From: a virus
DNA length: 54,722 nt
Virus record (IMG/VR): IMGVR_UViG_3300017751_000022
Coordinates: 1-54,722 of that record
Strand: one strand, 5' to 3'
Part shown: piece after piece, positions 8,922 through 18,141 of the stretch
Numbering within the stretch: the stretch's first letter is position 1
Layout of the letters: the number at the start of each line of letters is the position of its first letter
Translations under genes and position numbers: made by a program
The notes under the pieces: generated by a model
What the model was told of the DNA's origin: nothing
What the model saw: only the letters and a program-made list of their open reading frames with translations
Databases searched by the model: none

Positions 8922-11878
8922 TACGATTCACCATATTCGACAACTAACTTATTTACATCTTTCCGTTCAGCGAATACTGTGTAAAAACATTTAGTGTTTT
9001 GTCCTCCAACAATGACAACATTATCACAAATATCTTCAACGAATAAGTTTTGTGATTGTCCTATGGGCGTTAAATTTACTGTGATTGATTGCTCATCAAC
9101 TAAACCTAACCAATAGTCAGGTAATTCAATTATATTACCGTCTATTAATTTTCCACGAACATATACTCCGTTTTCAGGTCCTTCTAGTGATGCATATTGC
9201 AATTTACAATCAGGTTTAGTCGGGTGATCAATTAAGAATGATTTTGTTGTTGCAGACAAAGTGCCTGATAATGTGACATCTCCTGTTACAGTCAATTCAC
9301 CAGTTGAAGGATTGAACCTTAAATTAGAGTTTGTCAAAGGTCCTTGAGCGACATTGCCTACTGTTGTGCCTTCATCAGCAAACACAATATATTGATCTTC
9401 ATTTGAAGTATCATCAGAAGTTATTATTTGACCAACGCCAATCGAAGATATATCTGATGTAAGTGCAATAGTGCCGCTTGCATTCGGGAATACAATAGTT
9501 CTATCTGCGTCCGGATCAGTGAATTGAACATATGTTTCATAGTTAGTTCCATCATAAATTATTTCAGAATAATTTCTTAGGACTAAACCATCTTCTGTAA
9601 CACTTAATCTTCTTGCAGTAAGATTATCAGGAGTTGATACTGTATCAGACACATCGAAATCAATATTATTATGACCCCAAATCCGTATGCCTGATTTAGT
9701 TGTTTCGCCATCAAAGTTAGTCTCTGATTGTTTTGTCGTTATTTCGCCTTGACGATCTCCTGAAGTGGCATCTCTTGCAGTGCCGGTGTTTAAAAATGAC
9801 ATCCATGCACAATTATTAGGATTGCCGTTTTTGTCTATCTCAATTGTTACGACACCACCATTAACACCCAATGGGTACACATCAGGGGATGTCTGTGCTA
9901 TATCTTTTCTTTTAAAGTATGCAACAGCACCATGTGTACCAGATTCTGCATTAATTGCCAATCGATCTGAAACAATGTCAACATTTTGCGGTGTAGTTCC
10001 CGTACTAGGCGCTAAACGATCAACAATTAATTCAGCACTGGAATCTTGCAAGGTTACGCTATCATTTAAATCTATTGTTACTCTGCCTGTAGCAGCAGGA
10101 ATGCTTGCCTGAACATTGCCGCTATATTCCCACTGTACGATCTGAGGATTATTTTGATCATTACTGGCAGTAAGCGATAAATCTAGTACATTACTTGTAA
10201 AACTTTTATCTATAGTATATGTTATCGGGGTAACACCACTTCCGTCAATAGTTATTGTAGCATTCGTTGCTGTGCCACCTGGGCCGCCTGATGCTGTTGC
10301 AGCAGTTGTTTCCACTCCTATTCCGCCATTGACATTAATGTCAACAATTTGAGCGGATCCGCCTACTGCAGTCAAAAATAGTTGCGACTGTTGCTGAGTA
10401 CTCGCAGTATTTGTGTCTATCACATAAGTGGTATTATTGTCACTTGTACTATATGAAGTACTATCAATTGACCCATCAGATCTCAACAAACCTAACCCTG
10501 CTGCATTATCATCTATGTAATCTTGATGAATAAATCCTGCCGCTGCAATTTTTTTATTAGCTAATAGATACGGATGTGTTGCGTGATGATACCATTTGAT
10601 TGAAGGGGGTAAATTACTGCTGTTCCATTCATAATCGACTGCTGGTGAAGTAGGAGTCCCTACATTGTTACCAAAAATAATACCAGCGGTATCTGTAGTA
10701 ACAGAAGTATCTGCATTTTTAGCAACAACAATGTCTAAATCAGCAACTTCTAAAGTTGTCGAGTTAATTGTTGTCTGCGTACCTAATACTTCTAAGTTAC
10801 CTTTAATTCTAACTAATCCTGTATTGTCACCTAGCCCAGCTGGATCTAATACTAATACGGGATTAGTGTATATATATGATTCAGATGGCGTGCTATAAAC
10901 AGGATCAGTGCCTGTTATTGTTTCGGCGGCATGTACACTACCTAAGAAAATCCTAGAAATTTGTTTACCGGTACTATGATTAACATTTTGATAGATAGAA
11001 AACGCTTTTTGTTGATTAACTGATCCATCAGCCGCACTATACTGCGCACTAGTTGCTGAGATGTCCTCATACCCTATACGGAATTCTGTTCTTGTATTGA
11101 GCCCATCGACATCAAAAATAGAAGTTATTGTATTGTCACTATGGGCGTCCGCACTACCTTTAAATGTTATATTTTCCTGGTCGTCCATGTACAATGTTTT
11201 ACCGACACTTAACCCGCCAGTAACACTAACAGCACCTGTCCCAACATCAGTGGCGTCAGTAGTGTTTGTAAACGATACTGCTACATTACTAGTATTTCCT
11301 GCATTAGTTGTTTCTTGTAAATCTGAAGCATCAATTGTCTCGCTAATGATATTTTGAGTAGCGCCATCTGCGAATTTAATTTTGTACTCGCCATTTACCA
11401 ACTCTAGATCTAAGTCCTCACCTAAACTTACAAGTTTTCGTGAACCCGTTGGTGTTGTTGTTAATAAAGTAGTTTGTCCTATGTAATGCGTACCTGCTCC
11501 ACCTGATCCGCTTAAAGCATGAATTTGACCATTGGTTGCATTGTCTTTTGTTGTTGCTAAGTTAATAACTGTATCGTTTACACGAATTGTATAGTATGTT
11601 GCTCCAGTTGTCAGCGATCCAACATCACTTGCGGCACCAGTTCCGTCATATACAACTTTGTCACCTGTTGTTAATCCGTGATTAGACGCAAAGGTTATTG
11701 TGTTGGCATTAGTATCGACATTTGAATTAGTAAATGATAAAGCATATTGTGAGGCAGAAGTGCCTAAATTAGGTTCTGCTTGATCGAGACCAAGGTAATC
11801 ATATCGGTCACTTGTCGCTTCCGATGGCGGTTTGACCCTTACACGGCCAGAAAGATAATTACTTGCGAACCTACGCAT
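8921..11878 (-). CDS. Tail fibre with HGL module and conserved C-terminal assembly-like domain
   Basis: A 985-residue fibre. Residues about 53-134 are one copy of the shared module (NHGLTTGDKVVYDGTG, ATYYTIRV, VINLATTKDNA). Residues about 360-410 carry the stalk motif GNLEVLGTQTTINSTTLEV, which recurs in marine phage fibres. The C-terminus (about 870-985) has TKSFLIDHPTKPDCKLQYAS, LEGPENGVYVRGKL and ELPDYWLGLVDEQSITVNLT. This is a widespread terminal domain in T4-like cyanophage structural proteins and some bacterial fibre-like proteins, and it may act in trimerisation or chaperoning (inference). The start overlaps the preceding 113-residue gene by 8 bases; GGAA lies about eight bases upstream. 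The gene belongs to the late unit that starts at 15508. Confidence 0.75.
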   Translation of the reverse strand: MRRFASNYLSGRVRVKPPSEATSDRYDYLGLDQAEPNLGTSASQYALSFTNSNVDTNANTITFASNHGLTTGDKVVYDGTGAASDVGSLTTGATYYTIRVNDTVINLATTKDNATNGQIHALSGSGGAGTHYIGQTTLLTTTPTGSRKLVSLGEDLDLELVNGEYKIKFADGATQNIISETIDASDLQETTNAGNTSNVAVSFTNTTDATDVGTGAVSVTGGLSVGKTLYMDDQENITFKGSADAHSDNTITSIFDVDGLNTRTEFRIGYEDISATSAQYSAADGSVNQQKAFSIYQNVNHSTGKQISRIFLGSVHAAETITGTDPVYSTPSESYIYTNPVLVLDPAGLGDNTGLVRIKGNLEVLGTQTTINSTTLEVADLDIVVAKNADTSVTTDTAGIIFGNNVGTPTSPAVDYEWNSSNLPPSIKWYHHATHPYLLANKKIAAAGFIHQDYIDDNAAGLGLLRSDGSIDSTSYSTSDNNTTYVIDTNTASTQQQSQLFLTAVGGSAQIVDINVNGGIGVETTAATASGGPGGTATNATITIDGSGVTPITYTIDKSFTSNVLDLSLTASNDQNNPQIVQWEYSGNVQASIPAATGRVTIDLNDSVTLQDSSAELIVDRLAPSTGTTPQNVDIVSDRLAINAESGTHGAVAYFKRKDIAQTSPDVYPLGVNGGVVTIEIDKNGNPNNCAWMSFLNTGTARDATSGDRQGEITTKQSETNFDGETTKSGIRIWGHNNIDFDVSDTVSTPDNLTARRLSVTEDGLVLRNYSEIIYDGTNYETYVQFTDPDADRTIVFPNASGTIALTSDISSIGVGQIITSDDTSNEDQYIVFADEGTTVGNVAQGPLTNSNLRFNPSTGELTVTGDVTLSGTLSATTKSFLIDHPTKPDCKLQYASLEGPENGVYVRGKLIDGNIIELPDYWLGLVDEQSITVNLTPIGQSQNLFVEDICDNVVIVGGQNTKCFYTVFAERKDVNKLVVEYGES

Positions 11879-12212
11879 CTAATGTTTCCAAGAAACTAAG
11901 AGTTAAGTCAAGGGCACTATTGTGTGATGCTATACCTAATATCTTGTCCCCGGGTTGCAATACAAGTTTACCTGTTGCTAAGTTAGCGGCATCATTGATC
12001 GGAATGACTAAATCATCTACCAACACTGAATCTGTATCAGATGGCGTACCAGGTTTCCTTAATTTGAATGATACTGTAACATCTGCTGTATGTTTGTTTG
12101 CACACTGAGCATTCAAAATAATAGCAGTGTATCCGACAGGTGCTGTGTAAATAACTGCTTCACTACTTGTAAATGTGTATTGTAACGATTTAAACGTATT
12201 TAATTGTGCCAT
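11871..12212 (-). CDS. Small conserved fibre-associated protein
   Basis: This 113-residue protein starts MAQLNTFKSLQYTFTSSEAV and continues IYTAPVGYTAIILNAQCANK. It ends with an LQPGDKILGIASHN segment followed by LSFLETLDA. This compact beta-sandwich-like pattern occurs beside fibre genes in T4-like marine phages (recognised from memory, function not established). 'LQPGDKI' is typical of a turn in capsid- or tail-decorating domains. It sits between two large fibre genes, overlaps the downstream one by 8 bases and follows the upstream one by 2, so it is likely made in proportion to them. An accessory, connector or fibre-assembly role is plausible. GAAGG lies nine bases upstream of the ATG. Confidence 0.6.
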   Translation of the reverse strand: MAQLNTFKSLQYTFTSSEAVIYTAPVGYTAIILNAQCANKHTADVTVSFKLRKPGTPSDTDSVLVDDLVIPINDAANLATGKLVLQPGDKILGIASHNSALDLTLSFLETLDA

Positions 12213-12214
12213 TT

Positions 12215-15200
12215 TTAGTTGCCTTCAATTGCTAGTATGTAAGGAGTCATAACAGAGAACAATGATCTGTTAAATGCATCTCCTTCAATTCTTCCATCAG
12301 TTCTATTTATATGCAGTTCAGATCCAATTCTAAAATCACCTTTGTGATCCGTTGATGTGAAATAAACTGCACCTAAGTTTGTTGTTGAATCCTGGATTAC
12401 TTCATTTTCTGTTTTTGGGAAATCATCTGTTCTAGGTCTATTATATAAATCATCTGTATTTGCCCCTGAATCAGTCAAACCTCGTATTTCTGTGCCAGTT
12501 CCTACGTATTCAAATGTCATCGAACTTGCTGCGATTAAACTTCTCTTTTTAAATCTTGTCTCTAAGGAACCGGTGTAATCAATTCTGATATCCTCTAGTG
12601 GTGCTACACGATACACATCTATATTAGACGAAACGCTGGTTTGTATAGAAGATTTTGCTGTTAATATTGCATTCCTTGCAGTTATTTGTAAACCTTCCAT
12701 TGCACTACCTGGTGATGGATGAGCACCGGCATCATTTGTAAACTTAAGTCCTGCGAGTTGCGGTAAAGCATGTCCACCAGCATCAATGAAACTAACAATT
12801 TCACCTATTGATCGTGATATTTGCTCTCTAAGGCCACCAACAATTTGATACCCAGAAGAAACGGCGGGATCAGATACAGACAGTGCAATGCCATTTAGTG
12901 CGTTGTAATGAGATGAAGCAAAGTTAATAGTATTATCATCTATACGAATAATATAATATTTTCCTCCATCTACAAGTCCTGTAATATTAGACCCACTAGT
13001 GACAGTATAAACTATAGAATCACCCGTATTGTATAAGTGACCTGTTATTGCTATATCACTATCACCTGATATTTGTGTATTAGTAAAAGATGTGGTAATA
13101 TCAGATGATGCGAGTTGTGCAAGGATTCTCGTTTTAAGGAAATTATTATATGCCTCTTCCGTTTGCTCGCCATTACTACCTAACTGCAAATTTCCGTCAA
13201 CCCTATAACTACTTGCTGCTCTTATGGTTGCAGTATTAGTATTATATAGCACATCATATGTCATTGCATCAACAATAAACCCAATATCTCTTTTACATCT
13301 ATCTTTATCAGCAGCACCATTAGGGCCATAACTAAAATTATACCACAATGTGCCAATGCCTGCACTAGTGACCGCCGCATCGATGTCAGCTATAACATTG
13401 TCAATGATTGTTTGTCTATTTGTTTGCAATGCATTTTTAGCATCTATATATTTTTGAGGGCGAGCAAGGGCAGTTGGAAATGTTAGTGCAGGAACTGTAC
13501 CATCACCTGGCTGCGAGGTGCTTTGAGATCCGTTTATCAAAGTATTACTAATTATTCCAATGTTGTTTGTGACAGCTTGTTTCCAAAGACCATTGTCCGA
13601 ATGAAGGGGTTTAATGCGTCTTGAAATTTCATACATCATTGCAAGAGTAGGATTTTTTTGATAAGTCGTACCGAATCCGCCAGTATATACGCTACCTCTT
13701 TGATACGCTAATCCTGTATATACAGAATTAAAGTTTGTTCCTAATGCATTATCATCTGCAATTGCATCTATTATATATCCCGCATCACGACTACATTTTG
13801 TCGTGTTATAAAAGAATTTCGGAACAATATAATGACTCCCATTGTTAGCAATGGGTTGCACAGGTTCAGGTGCTTCGCCAACAGTTGTAACTAATTGGAA
13901 TTTATTTGTGTTATCAGAGACGCCTGCTAAGTTTACAAAATAAACAGTATTTGCGGTCAATCCACTTATACCTGAATATTCAACATTTCCATCAGAGTCT
14001 ACAGGTATAAAATATTTTACAGGTTGATCTTGCTGGAACCCGTGATTAGGAATTGTTATTGTCTTTGCTGCTGTTGAAACCCCATTAGATGTTGGATCGA
14101 AAGTCGCCAAAGTGTTCCCTGCATATGTTGTACCCGTGAAGTCAATTGAAGATACTACTTTTTCAACAGAGTAATGCTCAAGTGATTCATCGGAAACATT
14201 GTGCCCACCTAAACCACCCGTTTCAGCAACTGAAAATGCATCTCCGTATTTAGGCGGAGTCGAAGTTGCAATCTCAAAATACTCACCAAAAGTTTGTGAC
14301 TGAGCATTTGTTGCACCTGCATATAAATCCTCAGATGAACCTGTTGACTTTAATCCGAAAGTACCAAATGATGCATTTGAATTTGTCAATGAGCATTGCC
14401 CACCTGATTCACATAAAACAGCATGTTCACACGAAACAGTAAAGATAGAAACAAGTTGAGCATACCCACGATTAATGATGTGAACACCTGTACCGCCCGC
14501 ATTGATTTGCGTAAACGAATCAGATACCATTGATCTTAATCCTGCAGTCAAACTTCCGTCAATCAACATGCCTGTTGCAGTTGTATTGAATGCTGTGCAG
14601 TTTTCTACATAAGGACTTGTTTGAATTAGTTGCGGGACATTGCCGGGTTGTAACTGTAATGGAGGAAACGAAACAGCAGCAGGTGCTCTAGGTTCACCTC
14701 TTGCTGTGCCAGTTTTCATACCTATAAATGTTACATTTGTTATGTATGATGCGTTCTGTACATAGAACAAATCATGATATTGATCACTGCCTTTAATTTT
14801 TGTTGTTCTTAAATTGTCGCCAACAATTGATACATTAGGCGGGACAACCAAACCACCCATATCATATTCACCTGACGCAAATTGTCCTCTACCACCAACA
14901 TTTCCTATTATATATGTCCCGCTTTTTACAAAGATTGTTGTTCCTTCAGTTTCTCGTGTAAGTGAGTGAGAAGTGCCGGCGCCGTAAGCAGCGAGTGTAA
15001 TAGGACTTGTATTACTAATAGCGAATGCTTTACTTGCATGTAATGAAACGATACCTGTAGCAGTTTTTCTTACATAGTATTTTTGCCCATCAAGCAAAGA
15101 TGAATATGCGCCATTTTCGCCTTGATTATATACAACCTCATCACCTGTATCAAAGATATTGCCAGGTAATGCTATTGTGTCGTTTGAAATTATTGTATTT

Positions 15201-15508
15201 CCTTGAGAAAGATCAAATGTGACACTCGCAGGTGTTGCCCTCATTAATGCTTGATCAATAGTAAGAAAAGCAGTGCTTAATGTTTTGCCGTCATTATCAT
15301 CATTACCAGATTTAGAAACATAGAACACATTTTCTGCTTCAGAACTTTTGGCCACTTCATGAAGTGAAACATCGCCAAACTCATCCTTTTTGAAATACAT
15401 TTTGCCATCATGGGTATTGATTGCAATTTCGCCAAGTTCGAGTTCGTTGTTCTCTAAATCAGGTAGTAAACCTTGTACAGAACTTCTTTTTACTTTAATA
15501 GTTGACAT
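12215..15508 (-). CDS. Beta-helix tail spike with three HGL modules
   Basis: A 1097-residue protein. The N-terminus (VKRSSVQGLLPDLENNELEL then GEIAINTHDGKMYFKKD) resembles the Mtd_N-type virion-attachment head. FYVSKSGNDDNDGKTLSTAF at about 62-80 is the classic opening of a pectate-lyase-like right-handed beta helix, followed by helix-like coils at about 190-400 (SIVGDNLRTTKIKG, NASYITNVTFIGMK, GTGVHIINRGYAQLVSIFTV). No catalytic residues can be assigned with certainty. HGL-type modules occur at about 100-183, 477-562 and 812-890. A second duplicated motif, C-x-R-D-x-G-[YF]-I, is at about 572 and 738. A late promoter (15538-15545) precedes it. It is likely a receptor-binding spike, possibly with depolymerase activity (inference). 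Confidence 0.7.
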   Translation of the reverse strand: MSTIKVKRSSVQGLLPDLENNELELGEIAINTHDGKMYFKKDEFGDVSLHEVAKSSEAENVFYVSKSGNDDNDGKTLSTAFLTIDQALMRATPASVTFDLSQGNTIISNDTIALPGNIFDTGDEVVYNQGENGAYSSLLDGQKYYVRKTATGIVSLHASKAFAISNTSPITLAAYGAGTSHSLTRETEGTTIFVKSGTYIIGNVGGRGQFASGEYDMGGLVVPPNVSIVGDNLRTTKIKGSDQYHDLFYVQNASYITNVTFIGMKTGTARGEPRAPAAVSFPPLQLQPGNVPQLIQTSPYVENCTAFNTTATGMLIDGSLTAGLRSMVSDSFTQINAGGTGVHIINRGYAQLVSIFTVSCEHAVLCESGGQCSLTNSNASFGTFGLKSTGSSEDLYAGATNAQSQTFGEYFEIATSTPPKYGDAFSVAETGGLGGHNVSDESLEHYSVEKVVSSIDFTGTTYAGNTLATFDPTSNGVSTAAKTITIPNHGFQQDQPVKYFIPVDSDGNVEYSGISGLTANTVYFVNLAGVSDNTNKFQLVTTVGEAPEPVQPIANNGSHYIVPKFFYNTTKCSRDAGYIIDAIADDNALGTNFNSVYTGLAYQRGSVYTGGFGTTYQKNPTLAMMYEISRRIKPLHSDNGLWKQAVTNNIGIISNTLINGSQSTSQPGDGTVPALTFPTALARPQKYIDAKNALQTNRQTIIDNVIADIDAAVTSAGIGTLWYNFSYGPNGAADKDRCKRDIGFIVDAMTYDVLYNTNTATIRAASSYRVDGNLQLGSNGEQTEEAYNNFLKTRILAQLASSDITTSFTNTQISGDSDIAITGHLYNTGDSIVYTVTSGSNITGLVDGGKYYIIRIDDNTINFASSHYNALNGIALSVSDPAVSSGYQIVGGLREQISRSIGEIVSFIDAGGHALPQLAGLKFTNDAGAHPSPGSAMEGLQITARNAILTAKSSIQTSVSSNIDVYRVAPLEDIRIDYTGSLETRFKKRSLIAASSMTFEYVGTGTEIRGLTDSGANTDDLYNRPRTDDFPKTENEVIQDSTTNLGAVYFTSTDHKGDFRIGSELHINRTDGRIEGDAFNRSLFSVMTPYILAIEGN

Positions 15509-15537
15509 CTATGATCGCCTTGTATATAGTACAATTA

Positions 15538-15545
15538 TATTTATG
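15538..15545 (-). promoter_or_regulatory. Late promoter CATAAATA
   Basis: Minus-strand CATAAATA fits the NATAAATA late consensus reported for T4-like cyanophages. It lies 29 bases before the ATG at 15508, and its TAA (15541-15543) is the stop codon of the upstream 637-residue fibre gene. Confidence 0.6.
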
Positions 15546-17454
15546 ACCCGTAAGTTCCGCCATCAACAGTATCTATTGATACCCACCCATCTTGAATATT
15601 GAAGTTTTCCGAGCTAAATGATGCAACACCACGATTTGATTTCCATTGTTCCACATAATTATTATCATTAGTGTCTGTGATCGGAGGCGCTGCTTGCGTG
15701 GTCGCAATAGCAACTTCAACTGTCACATGATCACCTTGACCTGTAGCACCTTGACCATTCGCACTACCAATAATAATTGAACTTCCTGCAGGGTCTGCTA
15801 AGAATGTATCATCAGTGCCTGCATCATTATCATGATCGGCGATAGTGCCAGGAACAGTAACATCCAGAACATATTCACCCAGCAAACTATCAACTGTTTG
15901 TGCCAGTGATGTGCTTATCTCCACATCCGCATTACCAAGAAAATCAATATTACCAGTAACAGCACCTGTTAATTCAATGTTAGCAGCGGCCGCCAGTTGA
16001 GTGGCAGTGTCAGCGTTACCTGTAACGGCACCCTCAACATTTGCTACAATAGTTCCTACTGTGCCAGAAAGGCCGTTAGAATCAACATTTTGCGCATCAG
16101 TCAAAAATCTGAATTTACCGCCGGCACTAGCAGTATCATCAACAGCGTTTCTAACATCATACCCGAAGAATCCGACTTTGTTTGAACCTTCCTTATAGTT
16201 AAACTTGATACCACGACCCAATCCGTCATAATCAGTAGTTGTCGTGCCTAATTCAAGAACAGGATCATCAACTTGAACAACAGTAGAATTGACTGTAGTG
16301 CTCGTACCATTTACTGTTAAGTTACCAGCAATTACTGTATTTCCGCCAACTGTCAAATTATCTTTAACAGCAACCGTGCTGTAAACAGTAGAACCTAAAT
16401 TGATAGTATCTGAAGTTGTGAATAAATCAACAGGATTCGAAACTGATCTAATTATATCTTTAGTGCTACCTTGTGTGCCGAAATCAGTGATTGCATTAGC
16501 GCCTGATGTTATTCGTAATTTAAAGGCATCATCACTGACTTTATCGATGAAGTATGTTCCGCCGTCTGTTAAATTGGTGAAAGGAACAACACTTTCATAA
16601 ATAACCTCTTCGTTATTATCAAGACCATGACCTGTGACATTGAATATGTGAGGGCCAGGACTTCCTGTAATAACACCGGCAGTTTCTGTATTGATTTCTA
16701 AATAAATAGCAGGGTTAATTTGTTCTAAGGAATCGCTCGCTATTTTTACTTGTGAACCTAATGCACCTGTTGTTAAAGATGCGAATGCAACCTCAGCATT
16801 ATCACCAATTTCTTGTTGCAATCCAATGCTTAACGTATTGGTTGCATCATCGAATGAAGTTGTTACAGATTGTGTCCCATCAATAATAAAGTGAGCCCCA
16901 TTCTCAATAGTACCCTGGGTTCCGTCTTCATCTTGTATGAGCATTCCACCTGCAACACCATCAACATATGCCTTGGTTGCAGCATCAGAATTTGCTGTAG
17001 GTGCGGCCAATCCTGTAATCTTTTGAGTTGAGAGTGCTATATCACCGCCACTAATTGTGAATCCTGGCGTAGCAGGGTCCTGACCTTGCCCAGAAACATT
17101 TGCGGGCAATGATAATGTGCGATTTGTTAAACTTAAGGTTGCTGTGGTATCAGTCGCTGAGTTTCCGCCTAAAATAATCTGATTTATTTTACTATTATCA
17201 TCAGCTATAAGAGCACTATTAGCAGTCAATGCACCTGCTGTGTGATCAAGCATTCCTGTATAAAACTCACCACCAATAGCAACAATATTAGGTGCTTGTC
17301 CTGGGGTTGTTTCGTCTCCTGACCCGATATATAATTTTTGCCCTTCATTATTTGGTGCGGTCGTATTATACACATATGCCATTTCACCTGTTGCAAGCGT
17401 TGTAGCATCAGGTTTACCTGCACTGCCTGTTCTTTTTATCTTAATGATACTCAT
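15541..17454 (-). CDS. Tail fibre with Mtd_N-like head and HGL module
   Basis: A 637-residue Ala/Thr/Gly-rich fibre. The N-terminus (MSIIKIKRTGSAGKPDATTL, ATGEMAYVYN, KLYIGSGDE) fits the 'LxxGExa...kLyiG' head that anchors many phage fibres. Stalk motifs include KITGLAAPTANSDAATKAYV (the T4-like 'DAATKaYVD' repeat) and LTVGGNTVIAGNLTVNGTST. One HGL module lies at about 263-335 (VTGHGLDNNEEVIYESVV, GGTYFIDKVSDDAFKL). The C-terminus ends DGWVSIDTVDGGTYGS with no S74 or other chaperone visible. The start overlaps the stop of the 74-residue gene upstream (TAATG at 17452-17456). It is probably a side or tail fibre; receptor unknown. Confidence 0.7.
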   Translation of the reverse strand: MSIIKIKRTGSAGKPDATTLATGEMAYVYNTTAPNNEGQKLYIGSGDETTPGQAPNIVAIGGEFYTGMLDHTAGALTANSALIADDNSKINQIILGGNSATDTTATLSLTNRTLSLPANVSGQGQDPATPGFTISGGDIALSTQKITGLAAPTANSDAATKAYVDGVAGGMLIQDEDGTQGTIENGAHFIIDGTQSVTTSFDDATNTLSIGLQQEIGDNAEVAFASLTTGALGSQVKIASDSLEQINPAIYLEINTETAGVITGSPGPHIFNVTGHGLDNNEEVIYESVVPFTNLTDGGTYFIDKVSDDAFKLRITSGANAITDFGTQGSTKDIIRSVSNPVDLFTTSDTINLGSTVYSTVAVKDNLTVGGNTVIAGNLTVNGTSTTVNSTVVQVDDPVLELGTTTTDYDGLGRGIKFNYKEGSNKVGFFGYDVRNAVDDTASAGGKFRFLTDAQNVDSNGLSGTVGTIVANVEGAVTGNADTATQLAAAANIELTGAVTGNIDFLGNADVEISTSLAQTVDSLLGEYVLDVTVPGTIADHDNDAGTDDTFLADPAGSSIIIGSANGQGATGQGDHVTVEVAIATTQAAPPITDTNDNNYVEQWKSNRGVASFSSENFNIQDGWVSIDTVDGGTYGS

Positions 17455-17678
17455 TAGAAAGTGCCTCCTTCAAGCACAGTATTTTCGTTGTCAAGATCAA
17501 CTGACGCCTCCCATCTTTGATTACTCGCATTGTAAATTAAAATAGCGCCATCTCCTAATCCAGAAACATTAACATCAAACAAATCTCCTACTCTTATACT
17601 ACCTGCTGTTTCACCTACAGCATAATTAGTAACTAACAACCTGTTTTGTGGTGTAAGCGTTGCTTTTATGTTCGACAT
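17454..17678 (-). CDS. Small fibre-like structural protein
   Basis: This 74-residue protein opens MSNIKATLTPQNRLLVTNYA. It has VGDLFDVNVSGLGDGAILIY followed by NASNQRWEASVDL, a motif ('L.DGavLvYn...~kWea') seen in stalk heads of T4-like marine fibres. Here it stands alone as a full gene: AAGGA is upstream of the ATG, and its own TAA overlaps the ATG of the 637-residue fibre. This could be a detached fibre head or a small attachment subunit for the following fibre, translated coupled to it (inference). It sits 16 bases after the 124-residue gene. Confidence 0.6.
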   Translation of the reverse strand: MSNIKATLTPQNRLLVTNYAVGETAGSIRVGDLFDVNVSGLGDGAILIYNASNQRWEASVDLDNENTVLEGGTF

Positions 17679-17694
17679 TTTAAATCCTTGTTAT

Positions 17695-18069
17695 TCAGGG
17701 TGTTACTGTTGCGGTGCCTTGTACAACTCGTGTTGTTTGTCCGGGCGTTTGACCAACTGCGGGTTCTGTTATTTCAACATCATATAAATACCTTCCTGGT
17801 TCAAGTGATGTTGTTCCAGAATGCGTGATTATCGGGTCAGTGCCTTCAGTGTAATCTGATTTAGGTAAACTAATAGTTATTTGACCGCCCACACTATTAT
17901 GAGAAGTTTGAAATGTGGCGGCAGCAGTTTCAGTGGCGTAATTTTTACGCATTTGTGATTTAATAACATAATCTGTCAAATCTACAGGGCCACCACTTGA
18001 GTTGGTTAAATCTATAGTTGCATCAAAATCAGTACCTTGATCTATTGTTATATTCGCCTTTACAGCCAT
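17695..18069 (-). CDS. Small Ig-like virion protein (BppU_N-like)
   Basis: A 124-residue protein when started at ATG 18069. The pattern is MAVKANITIDQGTDFDATID, GGPVDLTDYVIKSQMRKNYA, GRYLYDVEITEP and TRVVQGTATVTP. It resembles the beta-sandwich of small phage proteins such as the N-terminal domain of baseplate upper proteins: charged dipole, 'PvDLTgy..ks~iR', then 'G.Y.YDve.....g....v.~G...v.p'. I chose ATG 18069 because GGAG (18075-18078) is six bases upstream. A longer reading starts at TTG 18081, but its second codon is the GAG of that ribosome site. Transcription probably starts from the minus half of the bidirectional late promoter 18096-18107. It is likely a minor virion component. Confidence 0.65.
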   Translation of the reverse strand: MAVKANITIDQGTDFDATIDLTNSSGGPVDLTDYVIKSQMRKNYATETAAATFQTSHNSVGGQITISLPKSDYTEGTDPIITHSGTTSLEPGRYLYDVEITEPAVGQTPGQTTRVVQGTATVTP

Positions 18070-18095
18070 GATTTTCTCCAATTAATGTTAATTAG

Positions 18096-18103
18096 TATTT
18101 ATA
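18096..18103 (-). promoter_or_regulatory. Late promoter TATAAATA, minus half of a bidirectional site
   Basis: TATAAATA on the minus strand, 26 bases before the ATG at 18069. It shares four bases (18100-18103) with an identical octamer facing the other way. Confidence 0.75.
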
Positions 18104-18107
18104 AATA
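18100..18107 (+). promoter_or_regulatory. Late promoter TATAAATA, plus half of a bidirectional site
   Basis: TATAAATA on the plus strand, 34 bases before the ATG at 18142. It overlaps the minus-strand octamer, making the palindrome-like 12-mer TATTTATAAATA at 18096-18107. Confidence 0.75.
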
Positions 18108-18141
18108 ATATAAACACTACCTTCTTAACTCGAGGAAAAAA

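Noticed and set aside
8950-8957. TGTAAATA on the minus strand, 28 bases before the ATG at 8921
   Set aside because: It differs from the late consensus at the second position and lies inside coding sequence, so it may be chance; I kept only NATAAATA matches.
12215-15508. Assigning a named polysaccharide lyase or hydrolase activity to the beta-helix spike
   Set aside because: Beta-helix signature is visible but no catalytic residues can be identified by eye.
18070-18081. TTG start at 18081 for the small Ig-like gene
   Set aside because: The GAG after TTG is part of the GGAG ribosome site for ATG 18069, and the conserved family start is MAVKAN.
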